NCBI GenBank assembly: GCA_001704765.1
Contig: MBFK01000177.1
Span: 86,033 to 150,032, forward strand
Direction of reading: 5' to 3'
Length of the DNA: 64,000 bases
Source of the DNA: Sinorhizobium shofinae
GTDB lineage: Bacteria; Pseudomonadota; Alphaproteobacteria; Rhizobiales; Rhizobiaceae
In this document: positions 16,880 to 25,543 of the stretch, one piece after another
Numbering within the stretch: the first letter of the stretch is position 1
Layout: every line of letters begins with the position of its first letter
Notes under the pieces: model-generated
Database searches by the model: none
What the model was told of the DNA's origin: nothing
What the model saw: only the letters and a program-made list of their open reading frames with translations
Position numbers and translations under genes: made by a program

Positions 16880-18001
16880 TCAAAGTCCCATGTTCGAGCG
16901 CCCGCGGAGCAGAACCCACAGGAAGAACGGCGCCCCAAGGAAGGCGGTGATAATGCCGATCGGCAGTTCGGCGGGAGAAACGATCGTGCGGGCCAGCATG
17001 TCGGCAAAAATCAGCATCGTGCCTCCAAGCAGGGCTGAGGCCGGCAGAAGGTAACGGTGATCCGGGCCGATGACGAGCCGCAGGAGATGCGGCACGACGA
17101 TGCCGACAAAGCCGATGCCGCCGCTGACCGCGACGGAGGCGCCGGTTGCCGCGGCGACGCTGAAAATGGCGATGTTCTTGAGGCGCTGCACGGGCACGCC
17201 CATGTGGAAGGCGGCCGCCTCGCCGAGTGTGATCGCGTTCAGGCCCCGCGCCAGGAACGGGACGACGGAAAGCGATAGGAGGATGATCGGCCCGGCGGCC
17301 AAGATCTTCGTCCAATTGGCGCCGGCCAGGGAACCGAGGCCCCAGAAGGTAAGATCGCGCAACTGCTTGTCGTCGGCGACAAAGACGAGCACGCCCGTTA
17401 CCGCGCCGGTGAGAGCGCCAAGCGCAATGCCGGCAAGCAGTATCGTGGCCACCGAGGTCTGACCGCTGCGTGTCGCGATGCGATAGAGGAGCATGGTCGT
17501 GGCGAGGCCGCCGCCGAAGGCGCCAAGCGGCAGCGCGTAAAAGCCGAAGAGCGCAAAGATCGGCCCGAACGCGGTGCCGCCGAGAACGATCAGCAGAACG
17601 GCGCCGAGGCTCGCGCCCGAAGACACGCCGACAAGACCGGGATCGGCCAGCGGGTTGCGGAACAGCCCCTGCATCACGACGCCGGAGACGGCGAGCGCCG
17701 CGCCGACCAGCGTGCCGAGCACGGCGCGCGGCAGTCGGATATCCAGGATGATGATGCGATCGCGCATGCTCAAGGCCTGGTCAGCTGCCGTTTCGCCGAC
17801 AAGCCAGCGGAAGACATTGCCAAGCGAAGCGTCGGCGGCGCCCGTCATGATCGAGGTCGCGAAGGTCGCGACGGCGAGGACCGCCAGGGCGGCGATGAGC
17901 ACGCGCGCCAGACCCGATCGGTCGCCTTTCCGCCGCGCATCAGCGATGTTTGCAGAAAAGGCGGGTCCGCGCGTGCCGTCCATGACCTCACTGCGAGGCA
18001 T
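16880..18001 (-). CDS. hmuU: Haemin ABC transporter permease
   Basis: A FecCD/BtuC-type permease of up to 373 residues with about ten membrane segments. Recognisable motifs include LPRAVLGTLVGAALAVSGVVMQ and NPLADPGLVGVSSGASLGAV. It forms the inner-membrane channel for haem. The first ATG (17999-18001) overlaps the end of hmuT by 14 bp; an alternative ATG at 17981-17983 would remove six residues and the overlap. Confidence 0.92.
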   Translation of the reverse strand: MPRSEVMDGTRGPAFSANIADARRKGDRSGLARVLIAALAVLAVATFATSIMTGAADASLGNVFRWLVGETAADQALSMRDRIIILDIRLPRAVLGTLVGAALAVSGVVMQGLFRNPLADPGLVGVSSGASLGAVLLIVLGGTAFGPIFALFGFYALPLGAFGGGLATTMLLYRIATRSGQTSVATILLAGIALGALTGAVTGVLVFVADDKQLRDLTFWGLGSLAGANWTKILAAGPIILLSLSVVPFLARGLNAITLGEAAAFHMGVPVQRLKNIAIFSVAAATGASVAVSGGIGFVGIVVPHLLRLVIGPDHRYLLPASALLGGTMLIFADMLARTIVSPAELPIGIITAFLGAPFFLWVLLRGRSNMGL

Positions 18002-18935
18002 TGGTCTTCTTTCCGTAGATTGCCGTGTTCAGTTCCCGGATCGCGCTTGCGGTGCGCGGGCCGAAACCGAGCAAGTGCAACCCGTCCATGCGGATGAGCG
18101 CCTTGTTTTTCGCCGCCGGCGTCAGGCTCAGAGCCGGAAGGGCGAAGAGTTCGTCGGGGCTTATTGCATGGCTTCCGCCCCGATCCATCATCAGGATGAC
18201 GTCCGGCTTTGCCTCGACGATTGCCTCGTCCGTCAGAGGCTTGTAGCCGCGAAAATTCTCGGTGGCATTGATTGCGCCGGCAAGTTCGATGATGCCGCTG
18301 GCGGCCGTGCTCGTGCCCGAGGCCATGATCTTGCCGCCCTGGGTGCTGAGGATGAAGAGGACGCGCTTGCGCTCGCTCTCGGGGCGTGCATCGCTGTCGG
18401 CGAGCGCGGTGTCCAAGTCCTCCTCGACCGACCGGGCAAGCGCTTCGGCCTTGTCGGGAACGCCGAGGAAAGCGCCGACGGCGCGAATCTTGGCGAGGAT
18501 GCCCGCTTTGTCATAGGTCTCGGCAATTGTCGTGAAGGGGATCTTCGCTTGCTTCAGCACGGCAAGCGCCTCGGGCGGGCCGCTGCCTTCAATTGCCACG
18601 ATCGCCGCCGGGTTGACGGCGATTATGCCCTCCGGCGCCAATTGCCGCATATAGCCGACATTGGGGAGCTTCGCCGCTGCCTCGGGGTAAGTGCTCGTCG
18701 AATCGCGACCAACGAGTCGGTTCTCCTCGCCGAGTGCATAGATGGTCTCGGTCACCGCGCCGCCGATCGAAACGATCCGGGAAGTGTCCGGCTGCTCGAC
18801 CGTCTCAGCCATTGCGGGGCTGAGAAGGGACGAGGAACCCGGCGCGAGCGCCGGCAGCAGGAAGGGTGTCGAAAGTGCGAAGGCGGCGAGCGCCAATTCC
18901 CAGCGGCGCAGACGGCGGAAGTCGAAGCCGTTCAT
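17988..18935 (-). CDS. hmuT: Periplasmic haemin-binding protein
   Basis: About 315 residues with an N-terminal signal segment (RRWELALAAFALSTPFLLPA) and a class III binding-protein fold: RIVSIGGAVTETIYALGEE, VGRDSTSTYPEAAAKLPNVGYMR. The segments DVILMMDRGG and GFGPRTASAIREL fit HmuT/ShuT. It receives haem in the periplasm and passes it to HmuUV. GGAGAG precedes the ATG at 18933-18935. The outer-membrane haem receptor is not in this window. Confidence 0.9.
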   Translation of the reverse strand: MNGFDFRRLRRWELALAAFALSTPFLLPALAPGSSSLLSPAMAETVEQPDTSRIVSIGGAVTETIYALGEENRLVGRDSTSTYPEAAAKLPNVGYMRQLAPEGIIAVNPAAIVAIEGSGPPEALAVLKQAKIPFTTIAETYDKAGILAKIRAVGAFLGVPDKAEALARSVEEDLDTALADSDARPESERKRVLFILSTQGGKIMASGTSTAASGIIELAGAINATENFRGYKPLTDEAIVEAKPDVILMMDRGGSHAISPDELFALPALSLTPAAKNKALIRMDGLHLLGFGPRTASAIRELNTAIYGKKTNASQ

Positions 18936-18946
18936 CCTGTCTCTCC

Positions 18947-20008
18947 TCAGGCTGCGGCGATGCTGTGGAGGTGCGGCAGGGTCTCGACCAGGCCGCGCCA
19001 CTCCGGTCTTTCGGCATAGCCTTCCTTACGCTTGCCGAAGAACTGAATGACCATTTCACCCTTGGCATCGAGTGCTTCCAGCGAGGTCACATGCCCGTCC
19101 GAAGTCGGTTTGCGCACCGCCCAGAGCTCGGCGATATGATCCGTGCGCAAATGCAGGTGGAATGTCGGGTCCATGACATTGAGCCACGGCCCCATGGCTG
19201 CGATATTCGCGACCGGGCCGGAGTGGATCTGGATGACGCCGGCATTGCCGACGAAGCACATGATGGGCAACTCGATCTCGGCGCTACCTCGCATCATCAT
19301 CTCGATGCCACCCGCGTCGAGCTGCCAGGCCAGATCGTCGCCGACGGCATGCAAGGCTTGGCGCCGGCCGATTTTCAGGTTGCGCAACATGCCGTGAAAC
19401 TGATGGGTGTCGGTCAGCTTCGTCCAGTGGTCGCGCAGCGCTTCCGTATCGACGGCTATGCCGGTCCCGTCGTCGCCCGCCGGTGCACCGACCTCGGCAA
19501 CCAGTTCGTGCGATTGGTCCTCGAGGCGGAATTCCGCGACGATCCTGTTGTAGGCTTCAAGATCCGAAGTCGGACGCAGGTGGATCTTGTGAACCGCATT
19601 ACCCCATTTGTCGAAGAACTGCAGGCTGCGGCGGACGTCGCCATTGGCGCCGGTCTTCGACACGGCGAAGCCGTGCGCCCAGGCGGATGGAAATACGCGC
19701 AGATCAATTTCGGATCCCAGCACGAGGCTTGCAGCCGGGCCCGCCTTGACGTTCTCGTAGACGCCGATCTTCTCGTGGACGGCAGTTTCATTGCGGGTGA
19801 GCGCCATAACCTCGCCCAGTTCCTCGGCGCGCTCCAGGAAACGATTGGCATCGGCATCGATGCGGCTTGCCGTCAGTCCGCATCCGGCGGCAACGAGGGC
19901 CGCCTCGGAAATGCCGAGCTGGGCGGCTATGTCGCGCTCGCGCAGCGTCGGGTTCGCCGCGCGGTAGGCGCGGATCTCGGTGGGAGTAGGGCGCGTGCTG
20001 TCGATCAT
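18947..20008 (-). CDS. hmuS: Haemin-degrading factor HmuS
   Basis: 353 residues of the HemS/ChuX family, with two repeated halves; the first begins IRAYRAANPTLRERDIAAQLGISEAALVAA. Characteristic segments are GSEIDLRVFPSAWAHGF and FHLHLRTDHIAELWAVRKPTSDGHVTSLE. HmuS binds cytoplasmic haem, and the S. meliloti protein is reported to degrade it together with HmuQ. It lies between hmuP and hmuT with 11-bp gaps. Confidence 0.92.
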   Translation of the reverse strand: MIDSTRPTPTEIRAYRAANPTLRERDIAAQLGISEAALVAAGCGLTASRIDADANRFLERAEELGEVMALTRNETAVHEKIGVYENVKAGPAASLVLGSEIDLRVFPSAWAHGFAVSKTGANGDVRRSLQFFDKWGNAVHKIHLRPTSDLEAYNRIVAEFRLEDQSHELVAEVGAPAGDDGTGIAVDTEALRDHWTKLTDTHQFHGMLRNLKIGRRQALHAVGDDLAWQLDAGGIEMMMRGSAEIELPIMCFVGNAGVIQIHSGPVANIAAMGPWLNVMDPTFHLHLRTDHIAELWAVRKPTSDGHVTSLEALDAKGEMVIQFFGKRKEGYAERPEWRGLVETLPHLHSIAAA

Positions 20009-20019
20009 CGGTCGTCTCG

Positions 20020-20250
20020 CTATTTATTCAGAATCAACTTGCCCTGTCGGGTGATCCTCATCCGGTAGATCGCGTCGTCATGGGAAATCAGGATCTCGCT
20101 GGCGCCGCGGAAAAGCTCGTGGCTTTCCACAATCGGCTGCGAGCGGTTGGTCACGCTCGGCGCCGGCGAGGATCGGGAGGTATCGGGGTCGTTCGGTGTC
20201 ACGGTTTCGGCCAGCTTACGAGGGGCGGAAGCAAGGCGATATCCCCTCAT
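20020..20250 (-). CDS. hmuP: HemP/HmuP haem-uptake regulator
   Basis: A small protein (76 residues from the ATG used here; a TTG 18 bp upstream is in frame) ending in ELFRGASEILISHDDAIYRMRITRQGKLILNK. The S-x-x-L...I-x-H-x-x-x-Y-x-M-R-x-T-x-x-G-K-L-I-L-T/N-K pattern defines the HemP family. HmuP is a coactivator of haem-uptake genes in rhizobia. It is the first gene of the hmu run and sits just downstream of an iron-responsive-type box. Confidence 0.88.
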   Translation of the reverse strand: MRGYRLASAPRKLAETVTPNDPDTSRSSPAPSVTNRSQPIVESHELFRGASEILISHDDAIYRMRITRQGKLILNK

Positions 20251-20277
20251 TCCTCTCGCGCATTCCAATTAGTATCT

Positions 20278-20292
20278 TGACTGCATTACTCA
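20278..20292 (-). promoter_or_regulatory. Candidate iron-responsive operator (IRO/RirA-type) upstream of hmuP
   Basis: TGA-CTGCATTAC-TCA fits the TGA-N9-TCA core described for RirA-controlled genes in rhizobia. It lies 28-42 bp upstream of the hmuP ATG and about 100 bp before the divergent gene at 20395, so it could control both. Recognition is by short motif only. Confidence 0.45.
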
Positions 20293-20394
20293 TATTTCTT
20301 TAAGGACGCAATACCGGATAGTTACAGTCAAGTTAATTGATCGCCTCCGCCGCTTGGGATAAAGGCGGCTCGAGTGCGGAGCATGGGTGGTGTG

Positions 20395-20835
20395 ATGATG
20401 GCCTGTCTTTCCCGTTTCGCGTTCTCGGCCGCAGCTATGGCTCTGTCGCTAGCAGGGGCGGCCGTGGCACAGGAGGCAATAGCTGCCAGCGCGCTGACGA
20501 TCGAGCTTAACGCGATTGCGCCGTCCGAGAAGGGATGCAAACTGACCTTCGTCGCCGGCAACGGCCTGCAGCAATCTCTCTCCAAGGTTTCGTTCCAATT
20601 CGTCCTCTTCGATCAGAAGGGGCTGGTCGAACGCATGGCAGTGCTCGATTTTCGCGACCTGCCTGCCGGCAAGACTAAGGTCCGCCAGTTCGATCTGCCG
20701 GGAACGAAATGCGAGGCGGTGAAAAGCCTCCTGATCAACGATGCGCCCGCCTGCGTCGGCGAGGGCATCGACAAGGGTGCCTGCATGACGGGCCTCAAGA
20801 CCGGCTCCAAATCGGCAGTTGAACTCAAGGGCTGA
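20395..20835 (+). CDS. Exported hypothetical protein of the haem locus
   Basis: 146 residues with a signal peptide (CLSRFAFSAAAMALSLAGAAVAQ) and a mature domain with three or more cysteines (KGCKLTF, GTKCEAV, APACVGEG). I do not recognise a named family; orthologues sit beside rhizobial hmu/tonB genes as I remember. Divergent from hmuP and 43 bp before tonB, so a periplasmic role tied to TonB-dependent uptake is plausible but unproven. In-frame starts at 20374 (GTG), 20383 and 20395 make the exact N-terminus uncertain. Confidence 0.65.
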   Translation: MMACLSRFAFSAAAMALSLAGAAVAQEAIAASALTIELNAIAPSEKGCKLTFVAGNGLQQSLSKVSFQFVLFDQKGLVERMAVLDFRDLPAGKTKVRQFDLPGTKCEAVKSLLINDAPACVGEGIDKGACMTGLKTGSKSAVELKG

Positions 20836-20878
20836 GAGAGCCTGATCGCTGAAGTGCCGATGGAAGGCAGGCGCGTAG

Positions 20879-21802
20879 ATGAAGCAAGTCATGAAATGGG
20901 CCGCGGCGATTGGCCTTTCCTTGCTGGCGCATGCGAGCGGCGCCATGCTGTTCGCGCCGCCCGGTGAGGAGGAGGTTCAGGTCGCCGGCGGCGCCGCAAT
21001 GGAAGTAACGCTGCTCGGTAATGCCTTCGAGGAGACGTTGCAGGCGGGCGATCCGTCCGACGTCGTCGACCCGACGGAAGAGACCGCTGAGGAAGTGAAG
21101 CCGACCGAGATCCAGCTGGCGGAAGAGGTCGCCGAAGCAGTCGAGCCGACAATGCCCGATATCGTCTCGGAACAGCCATCCGACGTGACGCCGACCGAAG
21201 CGGACGTCATTCTGCCGGCAGAGGAGATGCCCGTGACGCAGGTCGCTGAAGCCCCGGTCACGGCCAGTGTGGCACCGGTCGAAGCCGTCATTCCGGAAGA
21301 GAAGCCGGAACTAGAGAAGATCGAGAAGCCCAAGGTCGAGAAACCGGAACCCAAGAAGGAGCCGGTGAAGAAAACGAAGGTAACGCGGAAGAAGGCCGGA
21401 GAAGGGGGCGAACAGGCGAGCTCGCAGGTCAAGGGGCAGGCGGACGGGGCCGAAAATGCGGCTGCCAGCGCTGCCAAAGGAGAAAAGGGGGGCGCCGCCC
21501 GGCAGTCGGGCAATGCTGCCGTTTCGAACTATCCCGGCAAGGTGAGGAGCAAGCTCAACCGCGCCTTCCGCTACCCCGCCGTGGCCAAGCGGCAGCGGTT
21601 GCGCGGTGTCGCCCATGTCCGCTTCACTGTAACTTCCGGTGGCGGCGTCGCGAGCGTCAGCCTGGCGAAGAGCGCCGGTTCGCCCATTCTCGACGAAGCG
21701 GCGCTTGATGCGGTGCGCCGTGCCGCCCCATTCCCGGCGATCCCTGCGGGTGCGGGCCGAGACAGCTGGGTCTTCACCATTCCGCTCGCTTTCAGTCGCT
21801 GA
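20879..21802 (+). CDS. tonB: Energy transducer TonB
   Basis: 307 residues. One N-terminal membrane anchor (WAAAIGLSLLAHASGAMLFA) precedes a long acidic Pro/Glu region (about 60-150), a Lys/Pro stretch (EKPELEKIEKPKVEKPEPKK) and a C-terminal TonB domain (YPGKVRSKLNRAFRYPAVAK...GVAHVRFTVTSGG, ending in FTIPLAFSR). It transmits proton-motive force to outer-membrane receptors. Location opposite the hmu operon suggests a role in haem/siderophore uptake. ExbBD are not present here. Confidence 0.9.
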   Translation: MKQVMKWAAAIGLSLLAHASGAMLFAPPGEEEVQVAGGAAMEVTLLGNAFEETLQAGDPSDVVDPTEETAEEVKPTEIQLAEEVAEAVEPTMPDIVSEQPSDVTPTEADVILPAEEMPVTQVAEAPVTASVAPVEAVIPEEKPELEKIEKPKVEKPEPKKEPVKKTKVTRKKAGEGGEQASSQVKGQADGAENAAASAAKGEKGGAARQSGNAAVSNYPGKVRSKLNRAFRYPAVAKRQRLRGVAHVRFTVTSGGGVASVSLAKSAGSPILDEAALDAVRRAAPFPAIPAGAGRDSWVFTIPLAFSR

Positions 21803-22252
21803 CTTCAGCGGTTTCGGCCGCGCCACCAAAGCAATTGATGTCGGAGCGACGTTGAGCCGTGCCCGCCCGGTCGGCGAGCGCTGGTTCCGGTCAACGGCGC
21901 CTGATGCGCAGACAGTCAGGATCCGCGTCACATTGGCCGGTGCCAATTTCGGCACGCCCGTCGTGGGAGCGGTGCGAAGTTCGACCTGCTCGTATGCGCC
22001 GTGCAGGCGGCGCGGGGCAGAGAAAGGATGCTAACCGGCACGATAAGCAAATGCGGTGGAGATTTACGTTGCAGCGACAAATCGCCTTCTGGCGGCTTAT
22101 GTGGCCAAGCAATATCCGTCTGCTGTGAACGTGACCACGGGCTGGACGGCGCTGGAGTCTCGATGATTCCTCGGGACCGATTCAAGGACAAAACCATGTA
22201 GCCAGCCCGTCCAGCGGCCAGCTGCTGCCCAGTCCCTCAGGAGCGAAAGTAT
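21803..22252 (+). other. 450-bp intergenic region after tonB
   Basis: No convincing gene. The left half is GC-rich and open in several frames but without a ribosome-binding site or family signature. A short inverted GCTGGACGG / CCGTCCAGC pair lies near 22140-22215. The AGGAG for the next gene is at 22239-22243. Confidence 0.5.
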
Positions 22253-23422
22253 TTGCACGCAAACAACCTTCCCAAACACGTAAGGAAACGCATCGTTTTG
22301 CATTTCCCGGGCTTTGAACCTTTGGACGCGCACCAGCATCATGCCCGGTACAAGCGGTCGGCAGAAAAGACCGCGAAGCTGTGGGATATCAGGATCGACG
22401 TCGATCAGATGCGCTCGGATGGCCGCGGCTGGCATTTCGACGTGGATAGCGAAGGTACCGACTGGCAGGCGTCGAGCCGGATTTACATGCTGGATCACGG
22501 CACCCTCGTCGAGCGCTTGAACAACCGGCCGCTCTTCAACCGGTTGGCCCGCGGGTTTCTAAGCGCTGCTCGCGTCGTGATCGAGGGCGGTGCCGCGGGT
22601 TATTTCGCGCATGCGTGGCGCTTCGGCCTGTTCTTCGTCTTTCCGTTCTTGCTTGTAGCGCTGGCCTTGGCAGCGAGTCTTGCGATTGCGGCCTATCCGT
22701 ATTGGTTGGGGCTTGATCCGTGGCATTACGCCTTGAGTTTCACCTTCGCCTATGTCCTCTTCTTCCGGATATTTCTGCCATGGTCGGACAGGCTGCACAT
22801 CTTGCATCTCTTTGCCGACTGGGAACTCGCCGTCGCTGCAGCGCGTCTGGACCAACCGTATCTCGAACAATGGCTTGAGGAATGCGTGGCATTGGCGCGG
22901 CCGGCGTTCAATGACGTCGCCGACGAATACGTCGTCAGCTCTCACAGTATGGGGTCCAGCATCGCAGCTCATGTGATCGGTGCGCTACTGGAGCGGGAGC
23001 CACACCTGCTCGACGGGAAACGTGTCGTCTTCGCAACGCTCGGAGGAGCGATCCTGCAATGCGCGTTGCTTCGCTGCGCCAAGGTTCTACGGGCGCGCGT
23101 CGGCCTCATCGCCCGTGCGGAGGCGATATTCTGGTTCGAGGTCCACTGTCTGACCGACGCGATACATTTCTACAAATCCCGTGTCGTAGCGCTGGCGGGG
23201 CATCATGACGCACCCCATCCGCGGATCGCATTCATTCGTGTCAAGCACATGCTTTCCCCCGAACGGTACCGGAGGATCAAGCGAGATTTCCTGCGCGTGC
23301 ACCGTCAGTATGTTCTGGATGCGGACATGCGTGCGCCCTTCGATTTCACACTCATGACGGCCGGGCCGCTTCCAGCCGCATCGTTTGTCGATTTCTCTCA
23401 CGGAAATTTGCCCGCGGTCTAG
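22253..23422 (+). CDS. Membrane-bound alpha/beta-hydrolase-like protein, unknown substrate
   Basis: 389 residues starting at TTG, supported by AGGAG at 22239-22243 (9-bp spacing); no ATG occurs before residue 53 or so. VLHFPGFEPLDAHQHHARYKR is followed by two membrane segments (LFFVFPFLLVALALAASLAI and HYALSFTFAYVLFFRIFLPW). A nucleophile-elbow-like SSHSMGSSIAAHVIGALL comes in the C-terminal half, consistent with an alpha/beta-hydrolase with the active site in the cytoplasm. The lipid or ester substrate is unknown. Confidence 0.68.
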   Translation: MHANNLPKHVRKRIVLHFPGFEPLDAHQHHARYKRSAEKTAKLWDIRIDVDQMRSDGRGWHFDVDSEGTDWQASSRIYMLDHGTLVERLNNRPLFNRLARGFLSAARVVIEGGAAGYFAHAWRFGLFFVFPFLLVALALAASLAIAAYPYWLGLDPWHYALSFTFAYVLFFRIFLPWSDRLHILHLFADWELAVAAARLDQPYLEQWLEECVALARPAFNDVADEYVVSSHSMGSSIAAHVIGALLEREPHLLDGKRVVFATLGGAILQCALLRCAKVLRARVGLIARAEAIFWFEVHCLTDAIHFYKSRVVALAGHHDAPHPRIAFIRVKHMLSPERYRRIKRDFLRVHRQYVLDADMRAPFDFTLMTAGPLPAASFVDFSHGNLPAV

Positions 23423-23605
23423 GGCCAGGAAAGCCGGGAGTTGCCGTCTATTAATATGATTAAAAAACTCATGTTTATACTTTACTCTGATTATCAAGTT
23501 TAATAAGTTGCCGCCGTCGCACAACCGGCTGGTGTGTGCCGAACAAATTCTGATGGCGATCAGCGGCAGGAAACCCGCGCATCGCCGACTAGACGGAGAA
23601 GACGG

Positions 23606-24016
23606 ATGCGCGGCAAGCGGCACCAGAATGCAGGCAAGGGCGGCAAAGGAAAGGCAAGGGACGAAACGTCTGCGGTGCAGCCCAATGGTGGCAAGGCGAC
23701 GCTCGAGGGGCGCAGCTTCCTCTATGTCGGTGGCCGCGATTGCCAGGTTGCCCATTTGCGCGAGATCGCCAGCTCCTATGGTGCGGAACTCATTCATCAT
23801 GACGGCGGTTTGCGAGAGGCCGTATCGCGCATCGACCGCGTTCTTCCCTCGGTCGACTGCGTCTTCTGCCCCATCGATTGCATCAGCCACGACGCATGTC
23901 TGCGCGTGAAGACCGGCTGCAAGAAGTGGGGCAAGGCCTTCGTGCCGCTGCGCAATGGCTCGAAATCGAGCCTGGAGCGGGCCCTTCAGGACCTGTCCAC
24001 GAGCGGCGGCAACTGA
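23606..24016 (+). CDS. DUF2325-type cysteine-rich protein
   Basis: 136 residues. A basic N-terminus (MRGKRHQNAGKGGKGKAR) is followed by FLYVGGRDCQVAHLREIASSYGAELIHHDGG, the DUF2325 signature, and by a cysteine run, VDCVFCPIDCISHDACLRVKTGCKK. Five cysteines within 30 residues suggest metal or haem binding. GGAG precedes the ATG. It starts a run of small genes ending in the haem oxygenase hmuQ. Function unknown. Confidence 0.7.
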   Translation: MRGKRHQNAGKGGKGKARDETSAVQPNGGKATLEGRSFLYVGGRDCQVAHLREIASSYGAELIHHDGGLREAVSRIDRVLPSVDCVFCPIDCISHDACLRVKTGCKKWGKAFVPLRNGSKSSLERALQDLSTSGGN

Positions 24017-24065
24017 ACCCTGAGGGCGGCAATCTTCTCCCTGGGTGCCGTCGCGTGGAGAATCG

Positions 24066-24341
24066 ATGATGAACGAAGAACGTCCTGATCAAATGATGAT
24101 GATCGGTCTTCACAAGCTGGATTCGCAGCTCGGCGATGGGCTGGTGCCGGAACTCTACGAAGTGCTGACGCGCCGCGCACGCATGCTGGAGGACAATCCC
24201 AACGTGACGGAATTTCCGGCATGGCAGGCCCGTCATCCGGTCCGCGAGCCGCACGGACTTGCGCCGTCGTCGAACGCCGTTATCCTGCCGTTCCCACGGA
24301 GCGAAGCCGGGATCTCGGAAAAGAAGGCACGTGAAAGGTAG
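24066..24341 (+). CDS. Small hypothetical protein between DUF2325 and hmuQ
   Basis: 91 residues, acidic and Met-rich at the N-terminus (MMNEERPDQMMMIGLHKLDSQLGDGLVPELYEVL), hydrophilic, no membrane segment. GGAG precedes the ATG. It ends 4 bp before hmuQ, so it is probably co-transcribed with it. No family recognised. Confidence 0.62.
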   Translation: MMNEERPDQMMMIGLHKLDSQLGDGLVPELYEVLTRRARMLEDNPNVTEFPAWQARHPVREPHGLAPSSNAVILPFPRSEAGISEKKARER

Positions 24342-24345
24342 CCCC

Positions 24346-24660
24346 ATGTTTGTCGCCATGAACCGTTTCCACGTCGCCGTCGGTCAGGAAGAGGCGTTCG
24401 AGGCCGTTTGGAAGGGGCGCGATTCGAGCCTTGCTGAAATGCCCGGCTTCATTGACTTCCATCTGCTGCGCGGCGAGAGCGTGCCGGAAGAGGGCTGCAC
24501 GCCGTTCATCTCGAAATCGAATTGGGAAAGCAAGGACGCCTTCGTTGCCTGGACGAGATCGGAAAACTTCCGGGCCGCACACCGCAACGCCGGCGACAAT
24601 CGGGCCATGTATCTGGGGCCGCCGAAATTCGAAGGCTACACTGTCGTCGAGGGCGCCTGA
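24346..24660 (+). CDS. hmuQ: Haem-degrading monooxygenase HmuQ (IsdG-like ABM fold)
   Basis: 104 residues of the antibiotic-biosynthesis-monooxygenase fold. Asn6 (MFVAMNRF), Trp69 (FVAWTRSENF) and His79 (RAAHRN) have the spacing of the IsdG catalytic Asn-Trp-His triad. Rhizobial HmuQ opens the haem ring to release iron. Its position a few kb from hmuPSTUV fits the S. meliloti haem locus as I remember it. Confidence 0.8.
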   Translation: MFVAMNRFHVAVGQEEAFEAVWKGRDSSLAEMPGFIDFHLLRGESVPEEGCTPFISKSNWESKDAFVAWTRSENFRAAHRNAGDNRAMYLGPPKFEGYTVVEGA

Positions 24661-24667
24661 GCCCTCT

Positions 24668-25036
24668 TTAATCAGCCTTGCGGGGCAGGAACGCCCCCAT
24701 GGCGACGGCGAGCCATCCGGCCATCATCGTCAGCCCGCCGAGCGGCGCTGACATCGGAAAGAGGCCGTGGCCGGCGAAATGGCGCATGGTGAGGTCTGCG
24801 GCGAAGATGGCGGTGCCCGCGGCGAGCAGTAACGCGGAGACGGCCGCCGTGCGGAAATACGCCCATCCGGCATGGAGCGCGACGAGTGCCGGCGCATGGG
24901 CGAGGCACATGGCGGACGCCCCGCCGAGCAGCCGAGGATCCGCACCATGCGAGGCGGCCGCAGCGGCGGCGACGCCAAAAACACCCATCAGCCCGGCGAT
25001 GAAAAGCACGCTGCCACGTATTCCGCGGTTCGGCAT
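24668..25036 (-). CDS. DUF423 small membrane protein
   Basis: 122 residues, four predicted membrane segments, with FIAGLMGVFGVAAAAAASHG at the N-terminus and APLGGLTMMAGWLAVAMGAF at the C-terminus, the pattern of the DUF423/YwdK family. It starts 7 bp after the truncated haemoglobin gene, so the two form an operon. Function unknown. Confidence 0.78.
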   Translation of the reverse strand: MPNRGIRGSVLFIAGLMGVFGVAAAAAASHGADPRLLGGASAMCLAHAPALVALHAGWAYFRTAAVSALLLAAGTAIFAADLTMRHFAGHGLFPMSAPLGGLTMMAGWLAVAMGAFLPRKAD

Positions 25037-25043
25037 TTGATGA

Positions 25044-25436
25044 TCATTCCTTGTTCTGCATGTGATGGGCGAGCCGGGAGATCGGTTCGAGGATGACTTC
25101 CCGGAGCTGCGGGTGGGGGACGGTCTCCTCGAGAGCGCGGATGAAGCAGAGCAGCCATTCGTCGCGTTCGGCCGGGCCGATTTCGGCGATGAAGTGCCGC
25201 CGGCGCAGCATCGGATGGCCGCGCTTTTCCACATAGATCGGCGGCCCGCCTAGCCAGCCGGTCAGGTATTCGTAGAGCTTCTCCTCGCTACCGGAGAGAT
25301 CCGGCGGATGCACGGCACGGCAGCGGGCTGCCTCCGGCAGGCTGTCCATGAGCTCATAGAAGCGCCGCGTCAGTGCGCGGACCGCGGTATCGCCTCCAAT
25401 CGCCTCGTAGAGCGTCGTGGTTTTCGTTTCCGTCAT
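25044..25436 (-). CDS. Group II truncated haemoglobin
   Basis: 130 residues. YEAIGGDTAVRALTRRFYELM carries the Phe-Tyr B9/B10 pair, RRRHFIAEIG the proximal His and RDEWLLCF the Trp at G8, all hallmarks of group II (HbO-type). Such proteins bind O2/NO and assist in NO or peroxide chemistry. Encoded upstream of DUF423, convergent with hmuQ. Confidence 0.88.
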   Translation of the reverse strand: MTETKTTTLYEAIGGDTAVRALTRRFYELMDSLPEAARCRAVHPPDLSGSEEKLYEYLTGWLGGPPIYVEKRGHPMLRRRHFIAEIGPAERDEWLLCFIRALEETVPHPQLREVILEPISRLAHHMQNKE

Positions 25437-25543
25437 GATCGTGTCCTTTGACCGACTTCGTATAGCGGCTCCGTGCCGGGCACAATGTCCGCACGTGACT
25501 TGCGGCGTTTCATCGCGTCGCAGGTCGCCTCACCTGACAGGGC

